From positions 1 through 6,259 of the forward strand of contig JAUJLZ010000117.1 of NCBI GenBank assembly GCA_030447125.1: a DNA stretch of 6,259 nucleotides, in the 5' to 3' direction. A program made the position numbers and the translations under genes. Below, piece by piece: positions 3,528 through 6,259 of the stretch. Origin of the DNA: Acidimicrobiales bacterium (lineage in GTDB: Bacteria; Actinomycetota; Acidimicrobiia; Acidimicrobiales; CADCSY01). Each line of letters opens with the position of its first letter. The first letter of the stretch is position 1. Below the pieces are notes generated by a model. It was not told where the DNA came from and searched no databases. It saw nothing but the letters and a program-made list of their open reading frames with translations.

Positions 3528-6259
3528 GTGATCGTCAGCGTCACCGCTCTCGGGTCCCGCGACGGTGAAGCGTCGGCGGCGGTGGCGCGCGTCGTCGACT
3601 ACCTCGACGGGCGTTGCCCCAAGCCGCCGGGGCGCTCCCCCCAGTGGTGGCAGGCCAGTGGGCTAGCCGCCGAGGCCCCGTGCGACCATGGCCCCGGGCC
3701 GGCGGGCAACGGCGCCGTGGGCTACTACGCCGACTCCGTCGAGGGACCGGGGAGGTGGCTGGGCAGGGGCCTCGCCGGTTTCTGCCCCCGCGGCGAGGTC
3801 GCCCGGGCCGAGCTGGCCCGCATGCTGGCTGGCCAGCACCCGTCCTCCGGTCGCCAGCTGCTCGAGGCCCGGGGCTCGGCGGCCCGCGCCGACCACCTGG
3901 GGCGGGACGCCACCAAGGTCTCGGCCCACGGCGCCGACGACGAACGGCTGAGCATCCCCGAGGCGGCGAGCCTGCTGGGTGTGTCCCCTCGCTACCTGCG
4001 CCGGGTGGCGGCCCGCACCGCCAACGCCGGGCGAGGCGCTGAGCTGGGCGACGCCTCCGCTGCCCTGGACCACCCGTACCTCCACGCCACCCGCAACGGG
4101 CCCAACGGCCACTGGAGCGTGACCAGGGCCGAGGTCCGCCGCTTCGCCGAGGCCCGTCGGGCGCCCACCGCCGTCATCGGCTACGACCTGACCTTCTCGG
4201 TGCCCAAGTCGGTGAGCCTGCTGTGGGCCCGGGCCGACGAAGCCCGCCAGGGCGCCATCGTGTCCGCCGTGCACGACGCCGTGGCCGCCGGCGTGGCCTA
4301 CCTCCAGGACAACGCCGCCTTCGTGCGCACCGGCGCCACGGCCAAGGTGCAGCCGGCGAATGGCCTGCTGGCCGCGTCCTACCTGCACGGGACCTCCCGG
4401 GCCCTGGATCCCCAACTGCACGCCCATGTGGTGGTGGCCAACATGGCCGAGGGTCCCGACGGCGGAGTCCGGGCCCTGGACGGCCGGGCGCTGTTCGCCC
4501 ACGCCAAGACGGCCAGCTACCTGGCCGCCGCCGAGCTGCGCCTGCAGATGGCCCGGCGCCTGGGGGTGGAGTGGAACCCGGCCGAGCGGGGCCTGGCCGA
4601 CGTTGCCGGGGTGCCCCGGGCCGCCATCGTGGCCATGAGCAAGCGCTCCCAGGAGCTTGACGCCGTGCTCCCGCAGCTGGAGGCCTCCTATACCGGCGGC
4701 AGCGGCATGCGGGCCAGGGGCCGCCAGGTGGCGGCCTATGTCACCCGGGCGGCCAAGGACGAACACGGGGTGGATCCCGCAGCGCTGCGCCCCTGGTGGG
4801 CTTCGCAGCTCGACGCGGTGGGGCTCGACCGCAGAGCGGTCGAGCGTTGCTACGACCGCCAGGCGGTTCCGGCCCTGGTCACCAAGGACGAGCGCGTCGC
4901 GCTGTTCGCCCACCTCGGCTCCTCCACGGGTCTCACCGAGACGGCGGCCACGTTCGGCCGCCGGGAGGTGATCCAACACGTCGCCGACTGGGCCGGGGAT
5001 CGCCTCGGCGCCCGGGAGGTGTGCGATCTGGCCGACGCCTGGCTGGCCAGCGAGGTGGTGGTTCGCCTGGACGTCGATCGCCGGCGGGAGCTGGGCGCGG
5101 CCGACGTGGTGCGGCGGCGCGACGGACGGGTGGTCAACGCCGTGGGTGCCGAGCCCCTCTACACCACCCAGGCCATGCTCAACCTCGAGCAGCGGCTGTT
5201 CGCCACCTACGAGCGGGGCCGCCACGCCGGCGCCGGCGTGGTGCCGGCTGCCACCCTCGACGCTGCGCTTGCCCGGCGTCCTGAGCTGGGCGAGGACCAG
5301 GTGTCCATGGTGCGCTCCGTCTGCACCAGCGGGCACCGGGTCCAGTGCGTGCTGGGCCCGGCGGGCTCGGGCAAGACCTTCGCCCTGGCCGCCGCCGCCC
5401 GGGCCTGGGAGGACGCCGGCTACCGGCCCTTCGGCGCCGTGGTGCAGGGCACGGCCACCGAGGTGCTGCGCGACGCCACCGCCATGGAGTGCTCGACGGT
5501 GGCCAGCCTGCTGTACCGGCTGGACCGTGACCTGATGACCCTGGACGGACGCAGCGTGGTGGTGGTGGACGAGTCCTCGACGCTGGGGAACCGGGACCTG
5601 GCCCGCCTGGCCGGCTATGTCGATCGAGCGGGGGCGGCGCTGCGGCTGGTGGGCGATCCCGCCCAGCACGCCGCGGTGGCCGCCGGCGGCGGGTGGCGGG
5701 CGCTGCTGGAGGCGTATCCCGAGGACAAGGCGGAGCTGGTGGTGCGGCGGCGCCAGGCGGCTCCGGAGATGGCCGAGGTCCGCCTGGCCTCGGTGGAGTA
5801 CGCGGCGGGGAAGATCTCCGAGGCGGTGGAGCGTCTGCGCCGCGACCAGCGGGTGGTGGAGGCGGACAGCCCCGACGAGCTGCTCGACGCCCTGGTGGCC
5901 GACTGGTACGTCGATCGGCTGCACCGCCGGGCCAATCCGGAGCTGCCTTCCTCGTCGATGATGGCCGACCACCACGTCGAGCGCCGGGAGCTCAACGCCC
6001 GGGCCCGGGCGCTGCTTGCCGCCGACGGCACCTTGTCCGGCCCGGTGGTGGAGGTGGCCGGCCAGTGCTTCTGCGCCGGCGACGAGGTGGTGGCCATGGA
6101 ACAGAACCGCCGGCTGCGGCCCCGGGGGGCCGGACCGGGCGACTTCGTGCGCAACGGCGAGCGGGGCCGCGTCGTCGAGGTCCACGCCGGCGAAGAGCCT
6201 GTGGTGGTGGTCGACTTCGAGCGCCGGGGTCGGGTCGAGATCGCCGAGCGGCACCTGTC
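3528..6259 (+). CDS. mobF: MobF (TrwC/TraI-type) conjugative relaxase-helicase, 3' partial
   Basis: The frame runs open from GTG 3528 to the right edge (910 complete codons). An in-frame TAG at 3519-3521 makes GTG 3528 the only start that keeps the N-terminal SVTALGS strand; GGGAG abuts it, an unusually short ribosome-site spacing. The relaxase domain nicks oriT and attaches covalently to the strand through tyrosine. Its motifs are Tyr25 (VVDYLDG) and Tyr66-Tyr67 (GYYADS, followed by GRWLGRG), Asp220 in GYDLTFSVPKSVS, and the metal-binding triad His287, His298, His300 in HGTSRALDPQLHAH, with the 11- and 2-residue spacing of TrwC. An excisionase-like helix-turn-helix is inserted at about 139-209. 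A RecD-like helicase follows: Walker A GPAGSGKT at 610-617, Walker B VVVVDE ending Asp681-Glu682, motif III LVGDPAQ at 707-713, and a UvrD/RecD C-terminal motif with MMADHHVERRELNARAR near 814-830. The C-terminal end is missing. It would act in the cytoplasm with a coupling protein not present here. Confidence 0.95.
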   Translation, partial: MIVSVTALGSRDGEASAAVARVVDYLDGRCPKPPGRSPQWWQASGLAAEAPCDHGPGPAGNGAVGYYADSVEGPGRWLGRGLAGFCPRGEVARAELARMLAGQHPSSGRQLLEARGSAARADHLGRDATKVSAHGADDERLSIPEAASLLGVSPRYLRRVAARTANAGRGAELGDASAALDHPYLHATRNGPNGHWSVTRAEVRRFAEARRAPTAVIGYDLTFSVPKSVSLLWARADEARQGAIVSAVHDAVAAGVAYLQDNAAFVRTGATAKVQPANGLLAASYLHGTSRALDPQLHAHVVVANMAEGPDGGVRALDGRALFAHAKTASYLAAAELRLQMARRLGVEWNPAERGLADVAGVPRAAIVAMSKRSQELDAVLPQLEASYTGGSGMRARGRQVAAYVTRAAKDEHGVDPAALRPWWASQLDAVGLDRRAVERCYDRQAVPALVTKDERVALFAHLGSSTGLTETAATFGRREVIQHVADWAGDRLGAREVCDLADAWLASEVVVRLDVDRRRELGAADVVRRRDGRVVNAVGAEPLYTTQAMLNLEQRLFATYERGRHAGAGVVPAATLDAALARRPELGEDQVSMVRSVCTSGHRVQCVLGPAGSGKTFALAAAARAWEDAGYRPFGAVVQGTATEVLRDATAMECSTVASLLYRLDRDLMTLDGRSVVVVDESSTLGNRDLARLAGYVDRAGAALRLVGDPAQHAAVAAGGGWRALLEAYPEDKAELVVRRRQAAPEMAEVRLASVEYAAGKISEAVERLRRDQRVVEADSPDELLDALVADWYVDRLHRRANPELPSSSMMADHHVERRELNARARALLAADGTLSGPVVEVAGQCFCAGDEVVAMEQNRRLRPRGAGPGDFVRNGERGRVVEVHAGEEPVVVVDFERRGRVEIAERHL
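3942..4154 (+). other. Helix-turn-helix (excisionase/MerR-like) domain nested in the relaxase
   Basis: This covers relaxase residues 139-209. LSIPEAASLLGVSPRYLRR (141-159) has the helix-turn-helix spacing of excisionase-type DNA-binding domains. About 35 residues later comes a wing-like GHWSVTRAEVRRFAEAR (194-210), the usual ending of that domain (W-x-V-x-R-x-E-V-x-x-F). It lies between the N-terminal tyrosine region and the GYDLTF strand, so it interrupts the relaxase fold. The domain probably adds DNA contacts at oriT or represses the relaxase's own promoter (inference). Confidence 0.7.

Noticed and set aside
3663..6254. An 863-codon open frame on the minus strand opposite the relaxase
   Set aside because: Its translation is His/Gly/Gln/Leu-rich with no domain, whereas the plus frame shows complete relaxase and helicase motifs. 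Long antisense frames are common in GC-rich coding DNA.

Overview
The window is GC-rich throughout, with codons that mostly end in G or C, frequent GTG starts and a Thr-rich linker in an exported protein. These point to a high-GC actinobacterium. The relaxase, which carries an excisionase-like helix-turn-helix inside its catalytic region, reminds me of relaxases from Acidimicrobiia-type actinobacteria; that is an impression, not a search result. The gene content (ArdC-type antirestriction protein, exported SNase-fold nuclease, MobF relaxase-helicase) is that of a conjugative plasmid or integrative conjugative element.

Layout, left to right. (1) The 3' part of an ArdC-like protein with a zinc-metallopeptidase HELAH motif, plus strand, cut by the left edge. 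(2) A 285-bp gap with nothing recognisable. (3) A membrane-anchored or secreted staphylococcal-nuclease-family enzyme with a Thr/Ala linker and a C-terminal excalibur calcium-binding domain. (4) A convergent 63-codon minus-strand gene of unknown function, with a TANNNT-type -10 placed for leaderless transcription. (5) A small plus-strand multi-pass membrane protein whose last transmembrane segment lies in a different reading frame, so it is frameshifted or mis-sequenced. (6) About 590 bp without a convincing gene: an A/C-rich stretch with three copies of AGCAGATCGA, a near-perfect 39-bp hairpin, and two small overlapping hairpins that run up to the next start codon. (7) A MobF relaxase-helicase running off the right edge, with visible Tyr, Asp and 3-His relaxase motifs and RecD-like helicase motifs.

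How they may work together: the MobF protein would nick and unwind the element for transfer. The repeat-plus-hairpin block just upstream is a reasonable candidate for its oriT (inference). ArdC would protect incoming DNA in the recipient, and the exported nuclease would act outside the membrane, with its role in transfer unknown. The most interesting items are the candidate oriT, the helix-turn-helix nested in the relaxase domain, and the long insertion between the two tyrosine motifs.
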